From contig NW_026516748.1 of assembly GCF_025766255.1 (NCBI RefSeq), forward strand, positions 124,001 to 188,000: a stretch of DNA of 64,000 bases. The letters are read 5' to 3'. Below the pieces are notes generated by a model that saw only the letters and a list, made by a program, of their open reading frames with translations, made no database searches and was not told the origin of the DNA. The translations under genes were made by a program, and so were the position numbers. This DNA comes from Zychaea mexicana (lineage: Eukaryota; Mucoromycota; Mucoromycetes; Mucorales; Lichtheimiaceae). Shown piece after piece: positions 25,405 through 37,200 of the stretch (its first letter is position 1; every line of letters starts with the position of its first letter).

Positions 25405-27183
25405 ATGGGTGCATTACCACCACCACCGCCGCCGCCGCCGCTACCACCACAACCGCAGCCTTTTATGACAAACGCGAATAGTCTGTATAACGTTTTGCTG
25501 ACCAACGGCGGCAGCACCCCGACGACCGACTACGCTCCCAACGGCGAGGATATTTCGACCCTCTTTGTTGTCGGGTTTCCTGACGATATGCAAGAACGCG
25601 AGTTTCAGAACATGTTTATCTTTTCACCCGGCTTTGAGGCTGCCACGCTCAAGATTCCCAGCAAAGACTACGAGGACGACTTGTCGCCCACAAACAGCAA
25701 CAGCAACAACAACTACAGCAACTACAATAGCAGCAACGGTCGAAAGCAAATCGTAAGTGGGTCAGGCAACATCCAGGGAAAGGAAACAAAGCGGGGGAAG
25801 GGTGGAAGAGAGGGAGAGGGTTTGCGTGTGCTGTTGTACTCTATGGGAAGAGAGCTAGTGTATGCTGATTTATAATTATTGTCCATGGCTGTAGATCGGC
25901 TTTGCAAAGTTTCGTACGCGGCTCGAAGCTTTAGAGGCAAGGGATGTTCTGAGCGGTCGCAAAGTTGATGCGGAAAAGGGCTCAGTACTGAAGGCAGAAA
26001 TGGCAAAAAAGAACCTGCATACAAAACGGGGTCTCTCTAGTGAACAGCAAAAGCAACAACAGCAACAGCAGCAGCAGCAGCAGCAACAACACGCAGGAGT
26101 GCCCACACCAGCAGCAGTGCCAGGAGCAGGAGGAATTGTACCGGTGCCAACGCAGTCGTATCCTCAGCAACAACAAAAGCGATATCCGAGCACACCCTAC
26201 GAGGCGTTTTACTCGGTTCCTTTGCCTGTCGCTTCGCCAGAGCACCATCCACTGGACTTTAGTTTCCCGGACCCGCGTCCGTCTCTGACCGAAAGGGCTG
26301 GATCGATGAGTGACATTTACAGTCTCACCACCGCCAACGGCAACAACAACAACAACAACAACAACAGCAATAACACAAACGGTAACAACAATAGACCCAG
26401 CTTGTTTGGTCACCGGTACAGTCTGTTTGAGATCGACACTGCTACAAGCGCGGGTATTGCTGCTGCTGACGCCATGAGCAAGCCTGTGTCTGTACAACCT
26501 AATTCAGCAGCAGCAGCAGCAGCAGTGCCACAGCAACCGCTGTCGAGTATGTTTGAGGACATGTATCAGCAACAGCCATCGCCACCCTTGCCACAGCCGT
26601 CACTGTCAACGTCAACGTCGTCGCATCACCACCATCATCCGGATTTGTCGGCGGCATTAAATGCCAGGTTGAACGGACTTTCGATCAACACCACGTCGCC
26701 AGTCGTGAGCAACGGCGGGCTTCCCTCGCCGCCCGGTGTCACCTCACCCAACTACCGCAGTCTCTTTGGGGCAATCGGATCCATGGATCAGAACAACCCG
26801 CCCTGCAACACGCTCTATGTTGGCAATCTGCCGCCGCACACCCATGAGGATGAGCTCAGGGCCATGTTCGCCAAGTGTGTTGGCTTCAAGCGCTTGTCGT
26901 TCAAGAGCAAGGCGAACAACGGGCCCATGTGCTTTGTCGAGTTCGACGACGTGGCATGTGCGACCCAGGCGCTTCACGAGTTGTACGGGAACCCACTAAG
27001 CAATTCGGTGAAAGGCGGAATCCGGCTCTCGTTTAGCAAGAACCCACTTGTAAGTTTTTTTGTTGCTTATTTGGACATCTTTCCACTAAACTTTAAAAAC
27101 TGCTGTGCTGTTTATAGGGCGTCCGTCAACCGTCGTTCCCGACAACCTACAGACGTGAGAGCGTGTCAATGTTCGACCCTTAA
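25405..27183 (+). CDS. Scw1/Whi3-like two-RRM RNA-binding protein
   Basis: Three exons: 25405-25752, 25895-27049 and 27118-27183, 522 residues. A polyproline start (about residues 4-15) is followed by RRM1, beginning with [23 protein letters not shown]1 is split by an Asn/Ser-rich insert and by intron 1 before its [18 protein letters not shown] half. A linker with polyQ (from 26041), polyN (26343-26390) and His runs leads to RRM2 at about residues 417-503, with [20 protein letters not shown] (RNP2), [10 protein letters not shown] (RNP1) and [22 protein letters not shown]2 is nearly diagnostic for fission yeast Scw1 and budding yeast Whi3. These bind mRNAs and control cell wall integrity, septation or G1 cyclin translation; polyQ in Whi3 drives condensates. 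The same mechanism here is inference. Confidence 0.9.
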
Positions 27184-27728
27184 ACGCAACACAGCAAGAA
27201 ATAACACCGCCATCAACAACAATCAACATCTACTCATTTGCATTATCTCCATTTCACACATTTCCTGCACGCACGAAAAAGAGTACATGGTATTTCTATA
27301 TACAACATATCGCTCATACACACTCACAATACGCAACACTCAACAACATAAACAATAACAATAACAATACCAGCAAAACATCCACACTACTATCAACCTA
27401 CTTCAACTCTCCATCAACAATACAACAACACACTTCACTTGCACACTTAGTAAAATACATCCCACAACAAACACTTTCATATCAAACACACGCTCACACG
27501 ACATACTTATTGGGAGGATTTCCACTACTGGTTCTTTCTTTCTATCTCTCTCTCTTTCTTTCTTTCGTTTGCATGTACAGCTTGATCAGATTTCCTCCTC
27601 AAATCTTACCCATTTTCTTTATATTCCATCTTACATATGTTATAGTAGTTCCCTCATCCTATCTTATACATTTATCAATACATATTATTATTATTATATT
27701 ATCATTATTATCATTACTTATTATCGTC

Positions 27729-27790
<62 letters not shown>

Positions 27791-27894
27791 ATGCAACGGG
27801 TCATTGTTGCATGTATGTACCTATACCAAGTACATGCGCGCGCAATGATCCATTTGATCGACATGCCTATTCGTTTATTAACTTTTCGACAAAA
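27184..27894. other. Gene-free region, 3' of RRM gene
   Basis: C- and A-rich 3' UTR-like sequence to about 27480, then CT-rich and TA/GT microsatellite DNA up to the transposon end. No gene seen. Confidence 0.5.
27729..27788. repeat. (AT)n(GT)n compound microsatellite
   Basis: About 13 AT units directly joined to about 17 GT units. It lies about 105 bp left of the inverted-repeat element. Confidence 0.95.
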
Positions 27895-28121
27895 ATGACC
27901 AAGTGGGATTAAAAAAACAGAGCCGCTCGAGCGACCAAGTTTTTCCTTGCGTAGACCAAACTTTTAGTTTAATCATCCGTTACACATGCCCCCTCTGCTA
28001 TCTTCACTCCTTCGGTAGAAGACCAACCTTCTCCCCAGACCAGTTACAGATTTCCCTTACATTCTGTTATTCCTTGCGTAGACCAAAACAAAAAGGAAGT
28101 GTAATTCTTTGTGTAGACCAA
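27895..28121 (+). repeat. Left terminal inverted repeat
   Basis: Reverse complement of 29360-29590 with a handful of indels, for example an extra ACATTACA-like duplication present only in the right copy. Confidence 0.85.
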
Positions 28122-28217
28122 CTTCTATTATGTTGCATTCTAGTGACGCTCTGTAAGTGAGATATAATATCCAGTGATAGCCATTTACTATGCAGGTTTG
28201 ACATTCTTTTCTAAACA

Positions 28218-28690
28218 TTATTGTTTTTCTTTTTTGATTAGAAGAATAGAGAAAGAGAAATATTTGTGAGGTTTAAGTGAAAGTGTATAGAGATATGTTG
28301 GAGAAGATAATGTATGGTTCTGCTTTTTAATATAGTATAGGATGCTCTTGGTCGCCCTAATCTTCACTGTCTGAGTCATCGTCATGTGGTTATATAAACA
28401 GCCGTAGTCAACACTACGCTCCATGCGGAGAAGCGCCGTAGTGCTGACAGGACTGTATTCTTCTGCTAGGCTAGTGGTGCAATCGCAATCTTCTTCTGTC
28501 TCATCGGCCGGCTCAAGATCTTCCCCAATAAGACGCATACCGACCTCTGGAGCAAGAACAAAGTCTATATATTCCGGGGTATCCATCGGTTGGATGTGCT
28601 CATTCGCAGCATCGATCTCGTGTACCGGCATGTCTTGGAGTGTTTTTGCGATGATTTTCTTGCCTTTGAAACCACAGTATCCAGGCTATA
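28218..28690 (-). pseudogene. Captured RTC4-like domain fragment
   Basis: Inside the element, on the minus strand, a TATAG acceptor is followed by PGYCGFKGKKIIAKTLQDM, and then TPEYIDFVLAPEVGMRLIGE with DLEPADE. This resembles the C-terminal part of the fungal RTC4-like domain (restriction of telomere capping 4), where a GYYG-type turn precedes a helix ending in P-E-x-x-x-x-L-I-x-E-D. The frame stays open for 137 codons from the ATG at 28631, but the sequence after about 28370 is not domain-like. With no upstream exons in the element it looks like an exon picked up by the transposon. The family call comes from memory of the motif and needs a profile search. Confidence 0.4.
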
Positions 28691-28839
28691 AAGTATAAAG
28701 TATTAATATCAGGTCCAATTGCTAGAATAATCGATAGTTATCAATTCTATATTCACTCCCTGTTTTTATTTACACCTATCAAAAGCTTGCATAGTCCGAT
28801 CTACTATCGATTACCATGAGTCACCTTATTGGAAGAACC

Positions 28840-29026
28840 TACGACACCGTAAATCGAATAAATTTCCTTTGGTCGAATTCGGGGCCTTGCCGGAACAGAT
28901 CGCAAAATGGAAAGACCAGCTCAAGGATTTGATAGTGGATAAGCCGATTCAAAGTTATATCAAGAAGAGGAGCAGAGAATACTCAAAAATGCACCTAGCA
29001 TCAGAGCTGCCAAAAATCCAATGTTA
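28840..29026 (+). pseudogene. Short captured coding-like fragment
   Basis: A plus-strand open segment inside the element reads FPLVEFGALPEQIAKWKDQL and then KDLIVDKPIQSYIKKRSREY before a stop at 29024-29026. It has good amphipathic helix character but no start codon and no recognised family. It may belong to a second captured exon or to the lost transposase. Confidence 0.3.
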
Positions 29027-29359
29027 AAGGTGACTATATGGTAGATCCTTTGATATCTTTTTTGTTACTCAATACCATATACGAGCCAAGTACGTATCTC
29101 GTACAAGAGATGACAAAGCACATTGCATGGTCAAATGCTGCGGCATAGTGAGTCTAATCACTGTACTGAACGCCCAGCAACGACAAACAGCACGGTAAGT
29201 AGATATCTCAGCAAATAGAAGTGAACAACTTTGACAATGGTGTTACAGTATAATTTCGGACAGCTCTTGTAAAGAAGTAGCTGGCGCAGCAATGTTTTGA
29301 GTGTTTGTGTCTGCGCAATGATATGTTTGCTATCACTGTCTAGAGCTTGTTTTTTTTTT

Positions 29360-29590
29360 TGGTCTACACAGAGAATTACACTTCCCCTTTGTTTTGGTCT
29401 ACGCAAGGAATAACAGAATGTAAGGGAAATCTGAAATTGGTGTGGGGAGAAGGTTGGTCTGCCGAAGGAGTGAAGATAGCAGAGGGGGCATGTGTAATGT
29501 GTAACGGATGATTAAACTAAAAGTTTGGTCTACGCAAGGAAAAACTTGGTCGCTCGAGCGGCTCTGGTTTTTTTAATCCCACTTGGTCAT
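29360..29590 (-). repeat. Right terminal inverted repeat
   Basis: Inverted partner of 27895-28121; begins at the inner side with TGGTCTACACAGAG and ends ACTTGGTCAT. Confidence 0.85.
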
Positions 29591-30913
29591 ACTCATTGAT
29601 ATGCGTGTGAGTAAAAAAAAAAAATTCCAAAAGGAGTTATGTTGGATGAAGCCAACCTTGTACATTTAGTAGCGACAAGAAGCATGTATAGATATGCTGA
29701 ACAAGGTTTTATCTGTATGCTATGTGTGCATCGTCGGTTAGTGTTGCTGTGTGCTTCGTTACATACTGCAGAAATAGATTCACTCTTTGAGAGAGAAGGT
29801 ATACCAGCAAGATGCACCCTACTTATCTGAAAGACGATGCAGTGGCCTGTAGCGTGGTACCACGTGCAATAAGAAGAGTATGCCTTTGCTTCATCTCCGA
29901 TCACTGTTGATGCGATGGTACGGCCAACCAGAACGAGACTGTACCGTTACGGAAGAGAAGAGGGAGGGTATGTGGCACAAGTCCAATCTTTATACGCGCA
30001 TAGTCCGGATACGCACATAGTTTTGTATGATAGCATTCTATTAGCGTCATGAAGCGGTTTATCAAACCTCCATATTACCGATGTAATACGTTTTTATATA
30101 CAAACGGAACGGAAGAGCAATAAAAGCATTGTCGTCAAGTTTGGCGGGATGTTAGAGAAAGGGGGAGAGAGAGAGAGGTGGGGCAGGCGTTGCAACATGG
30201 CTGGGGTGTTACGGATTTTGGCACACCGGTGAAAGTCCATGCCGCGGTCTAGCGAAAATTTTCCTAACAAGTCATATGCGGGGAGAAATGATTATGATCA
30301 ACCCCAGGCAAGCAGCCAGGGAGGGCTACTAAGACTGCTGTGATGCCAAGCCTGTAAAAGGGACCTGTCAAATATGTTTGAAAAGAAACGCGAGTCGTGG
30401 CTGCAAAGGTAAAATGGATTATGCGTTGTCCTTGGTTCTCGGTTGTTGTTTTTTTGGGGGAGGGGGGCACTTTAAAAACAGCCAGCTTCAAGAGAGAGAG
30501 AGTTAAAGCAGCGACTCTTGCTTGTGAGACGAAGCGGAACGGAAAAACAAGCACCCCCCTGAGACTCTGTCATTTGGTCCGGCCATTCAAAAAAAAAAAA
30601 AAAACCTCACTGAATATAAATGGCCACGGGCTTCGGCGCTTTTCCATCCACTTTCTTTTTTCTAACAACCAACACAACTCACCTTCGAGGCGCGAATTGC
30701 TAGTAGATCGCCCCTCAGTATCCCAAGAGAGTAACAAAACGGTAGGTCACATGCACACGCGTACACATCACAGATATATGCATACTCATTCGTTTTCTGT
30801 AACCGATATGTCATCCATCTAGTTTGCCAATCTCTTATCTTCCAACCATAACCCGCACAGAGGACACCGGCGTTGCAGTGACAGACCTAAAAAAGACAAT
30901 TAAGAACGACACC
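29591..30913. other. INO1 upstream region
   Basis: No gene was supported in 29591-30600. A TATAAA box at 30615-30620 and the sequence after it look like INO1 core promoter and leader. A likely 5' UTR intron runs from GTAGGT at 30742 to the AG at 30821-30822. No clean inositol-responsive element (CATGTGAAAT in yeast) was found. Confidence 0.5.
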
Positions 30914-32613
30914 ATGGCTCCTCCCCACGCTGAAGATTTCACTGCTACTCCCAATGCCTCTGCAAGCGCTCCCAAGCCTTTGTTCAAGGTTAACTCGGAT
31001 CTTGTCGAGTACACTGACGAGCACATCCTGGCCAAGTATGCCTACTCCAACACTATCGTGAACAAGCAAGCCGACGGCTCCATGGTCGTCGAGCCTGTTG
31101 ACCAAGTCTACCACTTCAAGACTGATCGCACAGTCCCTCGCGTTGGGTAAGTTTCTGTTTTTGTTTTAGCTGCTGCTGCTGTTGTAGCTTGGTGGCGAGG
31201 AAAAGAATCGCGAGTGAATGACTGATGGCTAATCATTTCTTTATGATTAGTTTGATGATGGTTGGTTGGGGTGGTAACAATGGCACCACATTGACTGCCT
31301 CGATCCTTGCCCACAAGCATGACTTGACGTGGCGCACCAAGAGCGGCGAGCACAAGGCCAACTACTGGGGCTCTGTGACTCAGGCTTCGACTGTCCGTTT
31401 GGGTGTCACGCCCGAAGGCGAAGACGTGTACGTGCCCTTGCACAAGATGCTTCCTATGGTCAACCCCACCGACTTGGTCATTGGCGGCTGGGATATTTCT
31501 GGCAAGGACTTGGGCGAATCGATGGAACGGGCTCAGGTGCTCGATTATGACCTCCAGCGCCAAGTCCGTGACGAGATGAGCAAGATGACTCCCTTGCCTT
31601 CCATCTACTACCCGGACTTCATCGCTGCCAACCAGTCCGACCGTGCCGATAACCTGATCCCCGGCCAAGACAAGCGCAAGCACTGCGACCAAATCCGCAA
31701 GGACATCCGTGACTTCAAGGCCGCCAACTCGCTTGACAAGGTCGTCGTTGTCTGGACCGCCAACACCGAGCGCTATGCTGACATTTTGCCCGGCGTCAAC
31801 GACACTGCCGACAACTTTTTGAAGGCCGTCACGGGATCGCACGATGAGGTTGCCCCGTCGTCCGTCTTTGCCTTGGCCTGTATCGAGGAAGGTGTCCCCT
31901 TCATCAACGGCTCGCCCCAGAACACGTTTGTCCCCGGCCTGATTGAATTGGCCGAGCGTGAGCGTGCCTTTATCGGTGGCGATGACTTCAAGTCTGGCCA
32001 GACCAAGTTCAAGTCTGCCATCGTCGACTTTTTGGTCAATGCCGGCATCAAGCCCGTCGCTATCACCTCGTACAACCATCTTGGTAACAACGATGGCAAG
32101 AACTTGTCCTCCCACAAGCAGTTCCGTAGCAAGGAGATTTCCAAGTCCACGGTCGTCGACGACATGGTCGCTGCTAACGAAGTCCTCTACAAAAAGGGCG
32201 AACACCCGGACCACACCGTTGTCATCAAGTACGTCCCCTCCGTCGGCGACTCGAAGCGTGCCTTGGATGAGTACGAGTGCGATATCTTTATGGGTGGCCG
32301 TCAATCCATTTCGGTCTACAACATCTGTGAAGACTCGTTCTTGGCCTCGCCCTTGATCATTGATCTTGTCGTTCTTGGTGAATTGCTCACTCGTATCCAA
32401 TACAAGACCGGTGAAATGACAAAGTTCAGCTCGTTCCACAGCGTCATGTCCTTGTTGAGCTACATGTTGAAGGCTCCCATGGTCTCGCCCGGCACTCCTG
32501 TTGTTAACGCTCTTGGCAGACAGCGCTCGGCTATTGAGAACATCATGAGAGCCTGTATTGGTTTGGCTCCCAACAACGAGATGGGTCTTGAGCACAAGAT
32601 CTGGAAACAGTAA
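30914..32613 (+). CDS. INO1: Inositol-3-phosphate synthase
   Basis: Two exons, 30914-31146 and 31251-32613, 531 residues against 533 in yeast. The start ATG sits in ACCATGGCTCC, a good fungal context. The NAD-binding glycine-rich segment [17 protein letters not shown] spans the start of exon 2. Other family hallmarks are [98 protein letters not shown] and LATW-type C-terminal helices ending in the EHKIWKQ region. It converts glucose-6-phosphate to inositol-3-phosphate using NAD, the committed step of inositol and phosphatidylinositol synthesis in the cytosol. Codon use is strongly C-ending, unlike neighbours, suggesting high expression. AATAAA occurs at 32647. Confidence 0.97.
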
Positions 32614-32710
32614 AAAGGCCTCCATTTTCCCATCAAATTGATATTCAATAAAGGAAGAAAAAAAAGCAGAGTACAATACTATCTGTTTGTTTAATTATAA
32701 AAAAACCGTC

Positions 32711-34257
32711 TTAATCTAATTCCATTCCTCCCTGCCTTGAAGCAGTGATTTGTTGACGCTGTTGTTGCGGCGGACCACCAGCAAACAGACTGCTCATCAA
32801 ATCCTGAAGCATATTGCCTTGCTTTCTTGGTCGCGGGATGTTGAAGAATACCTCACCAATATCGTCCAATAGTTCATCAAAACCTTTTTGCTCCTGACAC
32901 ATTGGCTTGTACGATTCTCTCAGCTGTCGGAATAGATCAACCGCATCGCGCTGCACCGTCAACAATACCAGACGCGCAAAGTTGAGCCAGCTATCTGAGT
33001 ATACGGGTTCCGTTTCAGGTTCATCTGCAGGTGCGCGACGCACCTTGGCCTCCGTGCCTGTTGTTGCTGGATTTGCTTCCTCAATGAACTGTGTGTATGC
33101 CAGAGTCGCATGATGGACATTCTTCATTGCCAACAGCCTGCATGTAGAAAAGGTTATAACCTGTTAACAAGTATAACCCAGCTTCGTCAATGTCATCTCC
33201 TCGTTTTTCACACTTAACTGGAAAACAACGCGCGCAATGAAAAGACCAGGAGATGTCGCATTTTCAACTTGTGCCCAGCTAGCTGCTACTTTACCCAAAG
33301 TCTCTGCACTGTGATCTGTACCAACTAGCAAGTGCTCCTCTGCTGGTGCATAGCGTTCCTCTAACATCATACGCGTCGACTGGTTCAATATTTCCATCCT
33401 TCTTGCCCGTCTATATGTACATTAAATCAAAAGACTATAATCACACATACCATGGAAAAACATGGTTCCAACATAGTCATGTAATTCCGGATCGCCTTCT
33501 CGGTACTCGCCATGCTTTTGGGTCCAACTTCATAGAGCAATGACGCACGCATATGCATATACACATTATTAAGCACCATGATCTCCATTAACTGCGTTTT
33601 TCTTTATATAAGGATGGGCGTAAAAAACATACCTGAACGCATTATGGATATACATCTTGCGACCTGGCTCGTCCGATGGATACAGGCTGAGAAGTTCCAC
33701 CACGCGGTCTATAATTAAGTTCAGTATATACGATGAGCACAAGAATGAGTAAGGCTGTTTATTAAAAAAGCGAAAATACACTTCTTAACGTGTACGTTTT
33801 CGTCCTTCTTTTCTTTTCCGTTGCTCACCCAAAGATTTCTCATCGACAGTAACGGCACCAAGGTTGTAAGTGTCCAACATGTAGTTGGCCAAGTCTGATC
33901 CCGAAGCAAATTGCTCATGTTGCATCAAAGAAACGGCACCATCGTGTAAAAGGTGAATAGCTTTGGTATACTTTTGTTGCTTGTTATATCTAAAAAAATA
34001 AAATAAAAGAGAGCGAATGTGTGTGTAAGTTAACATGTTTGTGGGGTATGGTGATTTGTAAAATGGCAGTAACAACTAACACGCGTCAGTTATCTCTCTC
34101 TCGCTCCATGCATTTTTCTGAATGCGATCAAATAAAAATAGATAATACTGCACCTGCGAGCAACGGTTCTGTACATTTGATGTGCTTCATAATAGTTTCC
34201 ATTGCTTACAGAATCTTTAAGTTTTTGCAATGTTTTTTCAGTGCCTTTATGCGCCAT
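32711..34257 (-). CDS. GET4: GET4-like component of tail-anchored protein pathway
   Basis: Six exons on the minus strand: 34154-34257, 33829-33989, 33633-33708, 33451-33527, 33219-33360 and 32711-33137, giving 328 residues with all phases consistent. It starts MAHKGTEKTLQKLKDSVSNG, followed by NYYEAHQMYRTVARRY and KYTKAIHLLHDGA, the GET4 alpha-solenoid. Further matches are YPSDEPGRKMYIHNAF, GDPELHDYVGTMFFHEERYA, PAEEHLLVGT and the C-terminal GEVFFNIPRPR and MELD tail, close to human GET4 (which ends IELD). GET4 binds Get5/UBL4 and, with Sgt2, loads tail-anchored proteins onto the Get3 ATPase in the cytosol. Introns 4 and 5 were placed by family alignment as well as by splice motifs. The stop is 97 bp from INO1's stop, on the opposite strand. 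Confidence 0.9.
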
Positions 34258-37200
34258 GATGTAAGTTTTACAAAGAAGAAAGAGAAGAAAAGCTTGGGCC
34301 CAAAAGAGAGGAGAAAACTCAACCCAAGAAAATGCACGTGCTATTTAACGCCGATGTTATCGTGCATAGACTATGCAAGATGTCGGTCGCCTTTCAATTG
34401 TGCTCTACGACTAATAAATGCCTGGACGTCTTGTTCATAATATATACACTGTGCAAACAGCACCATCAAGGGCTAGGGCTGAATGATTCAGGTTTTCAAT
34501 GAGAACTATAATACAAACAACCATTTGCTATAATGAAGGGCTTTCCGTGTTATATCCAAGACAACAAAGTTGATGGCAGCAGTGCTGATCACATATGTAG
34601 TGCGTGTGTGTGTTTGAAGGAGTAGAGGCAGGAGAAAAGGAATGTGGCTGATGCTGTTGCTGTAAGAAGGGATACCGTATGACATTTAGTAGGTATACCA
34701 TTGGCTTCCATACGGAAGTCTGAGCAACGGTTACATAATACATCTAGTATGGCGCAATTGACGTTTATTCAATGATGCTATTTCGGCTTCCCGCTTCCTC
34801 CTCGTACTTTATTTCAGCAGTATTATTAACACATTAACCATCATCATTTATATAATGAAAAGTCGTAGTACCTGTCCTGAGCATACGAAAGCAACATACG
34901 AACCTATCTAGACCAGTAATAATCCTATGAAAGCTATCGTAGCAGCCCTTGTTTGCGTACAATTGAATGACCTTATAAAAAAGAAAGGCAGATGACCCTA
35001 GAATGATGTCGTTTGTTGTTGTTGCCACAGATATTGCCCAAAACAATACATCTGTGTGAAACATATTAGAATCTCCCCCCCCCAATCTTGCTCCGCTTAG
35101 CCATATGACACTCGGTAAATTCCGGCTGTCCCGAGATATACTTTTTTGCCCCGTCCCTTCCTTTTGTTGATAGGTCTATTAGGCATACTTCTACTTAACA
35201 ATGCCAGTATGGCGCGCGCGCGCGTGTTCATTTCGTCATTATCCTGTGCACGATCCAGCCGCCCTCTCGCCTCTTTGCCATTAATGCTATCCTTTAGATT
35301 TTGCGCCGCGCCAAGAGAGCAGTTACAAGAGTGCGTAGCATGGACCGCATTGATAAAGTACATTTCAACACTAGCTATTCTTTATATACAGCTGCACAAG
35401 TTAAGATGGGTTACACCTTGCATTCAGCATAAAGACGTAGGTTATATTGACTACATACGTCCCCCAAGAATGCAGCACTTGTGTACCGAAAAGTGAGAGT
35501 GTGTGTTTTAAAGCAAAACAATTAGAGAACTAATAAGCATTGGTAAGCACCCACTTGGGGACCTTGCTTGTGTATACTGGCAGCGTACATACTTTCACAG
35601 ACGTGCGCATGAATCTCTTCTATTAGCCAAACCTCCCTGGAAAGATGAGGTGTTAGTAAATGTAGTTCATTTTGGCGGTATTAGCCATATCATGTATCCC
35701 ATACACTGTATAGTACATCTCATTATGAGGATAGTAGGTAACAGCTTTACTCTCAAGGCAAAGATACGGTAGAGGAACAATTGTATATACAAAGACGACA
35801 AGGTCATGGACTTATATATAATACATCGTGCATGAAAAAAAAGGTATACCTACAGGATACGTTGGGGATGACGTTAGCACAAAGGAAGGTATAAACCAAC
35901 GCGAGTCTTTGGCGACTTCGCACGAGCCCTTCCGCTTCGCTTCGTGTCCATCCCGTTTCGGCTCGGCGGCTAGTTAAAATGACTTTTAAGAACTTGACCG
36001 GTACTGTAATTATGGATAAATAAGCGAGAGAACAAAAATCAAACACTGTTGACTCAAGTGAGCATGGATGGCCTCTTCAATTTTCACAAGATCCGTTCCC
36101 AACCGCCCACGATTCGATGCTTCTGAACCTTCGACTTGTGTATTCCACATCTCTTATATAGCAATATCGGCAATCATCTTCAATTACGTATATATTTAGT
36201 ATTGCTAACAACAGCATTGCCTTTTATTAATTGGAAAGCATCTCGAACGCTTGCATCCACAAATATCTGCTATTCCAGTTCCTGGATACTTCTGCTGCCT
36301 CATCTTCAACAATACATCCGCTTTCCCGTCATTAATTGCCTAGCTGACAGCGGCATAATACGAAATCCGGTTTTGCAACCGAGATTTGCACAAACCCGCT
36401 ATTTGTATATTTTTCTATTCCGGAAAATTATGCACAATTGGTGAAAGCCATTTGCAAGTTGCGAATGTGCGGATCTAGCATTTCCAACACATTGGGTTGC
36501 AAAAACTTTAAAATCGTCCGTATCTGCATATGCATAGATACATACTATGAGTAACATGCTCTAGAAAATACAGAAGTACGCCTCAAGATACGGGTACATG
36601 CATTCACATATATTAATATATCACGTTCTAAAACCGTGGATGTGTGCCGGACAGTCGCAATCACGTATAACGATCGTCGTTTGCACATACCACGTAGAAT
36701 TATGAGAAGGCATTAGCTGTGCTCTTCACAAAATTTACTAGCTTTTAGCACATTAAAAAGTTATAGTATTCATGCTCAACATCTGTGTTAAATGACTTGG
36801 TAAACCAATAGGTAGTATGTGGTGCTACTTTTTTTGCGGACTCACTGTATGCTGCACAATTAAATCTCCATGTGTGGCGCAATAAAGATGGGGTGGGCTT
36901 GCCTAATACGTTTCTTCATCAGAAAGGAATCCCATCGCCACATGCTCTGCAGACGGCGTTACAGTTTCTGGCTGCTTTGCATTTCGAAGGTGGATCCACA
37001 TAGTCAGTCTTTTATTATAAAAGAATTTCTCTTCTACAAAATGTCGTTGCTGTACATCGCCATTTCTTTATTTCGCTACAGGGTTTATGCACTTTTGATT
37101 TATATGCGCTTATAGTGAACCGGATGAACATGGTTTGAATTTCCTCTTTCCAACGCCTTTTCCTTTCCGTGGTTTTTGCCTCGATGTTGATTTCGTGCCG

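Larger units (their letters stand above)
27895..29590. mobile_element. 1.7 kb TIR element, non-autonomous
   Basis: Two long inverted copies bound this segment: left 27895-28121 and right 29360-29590. They align along about 230 bp with only small indels and substitutions. Each starts ATGACCAAGTGGGATT, contains the palindrome CGCTCGAGCG, and carries repeated CTTGCGTAGACCAAA-type subterminal motifs (left copies at 27945, 28075 and 28108). The interior encodes no recognisable transposase, so the element is non-autonomous. No target site duplication was obvious: flanks CGACAAAA and ACTCATTG differ. Long TIRs with internal repeats resemble Mutator-like or Zisupton/KDZ elements, but the superfamily is not settled. 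The interior carries a fragment of a host-like gene. Confidence 0.8.

Noticed and set aside
25982..26497. 171-codon minus-strand frame with polyleucine
   Set aside because: Antisense shadow of the polyQ and polyN codons of the RRM gene.
31108..32676. 522-codon open frame on the minus strand
   Set aside because: It lies fully antisense to INO1. The strong C-ending codon bias of INO1 removes stops from that antisense frame; the translation is Val/Asp/Gly-rich with no family resemblance.
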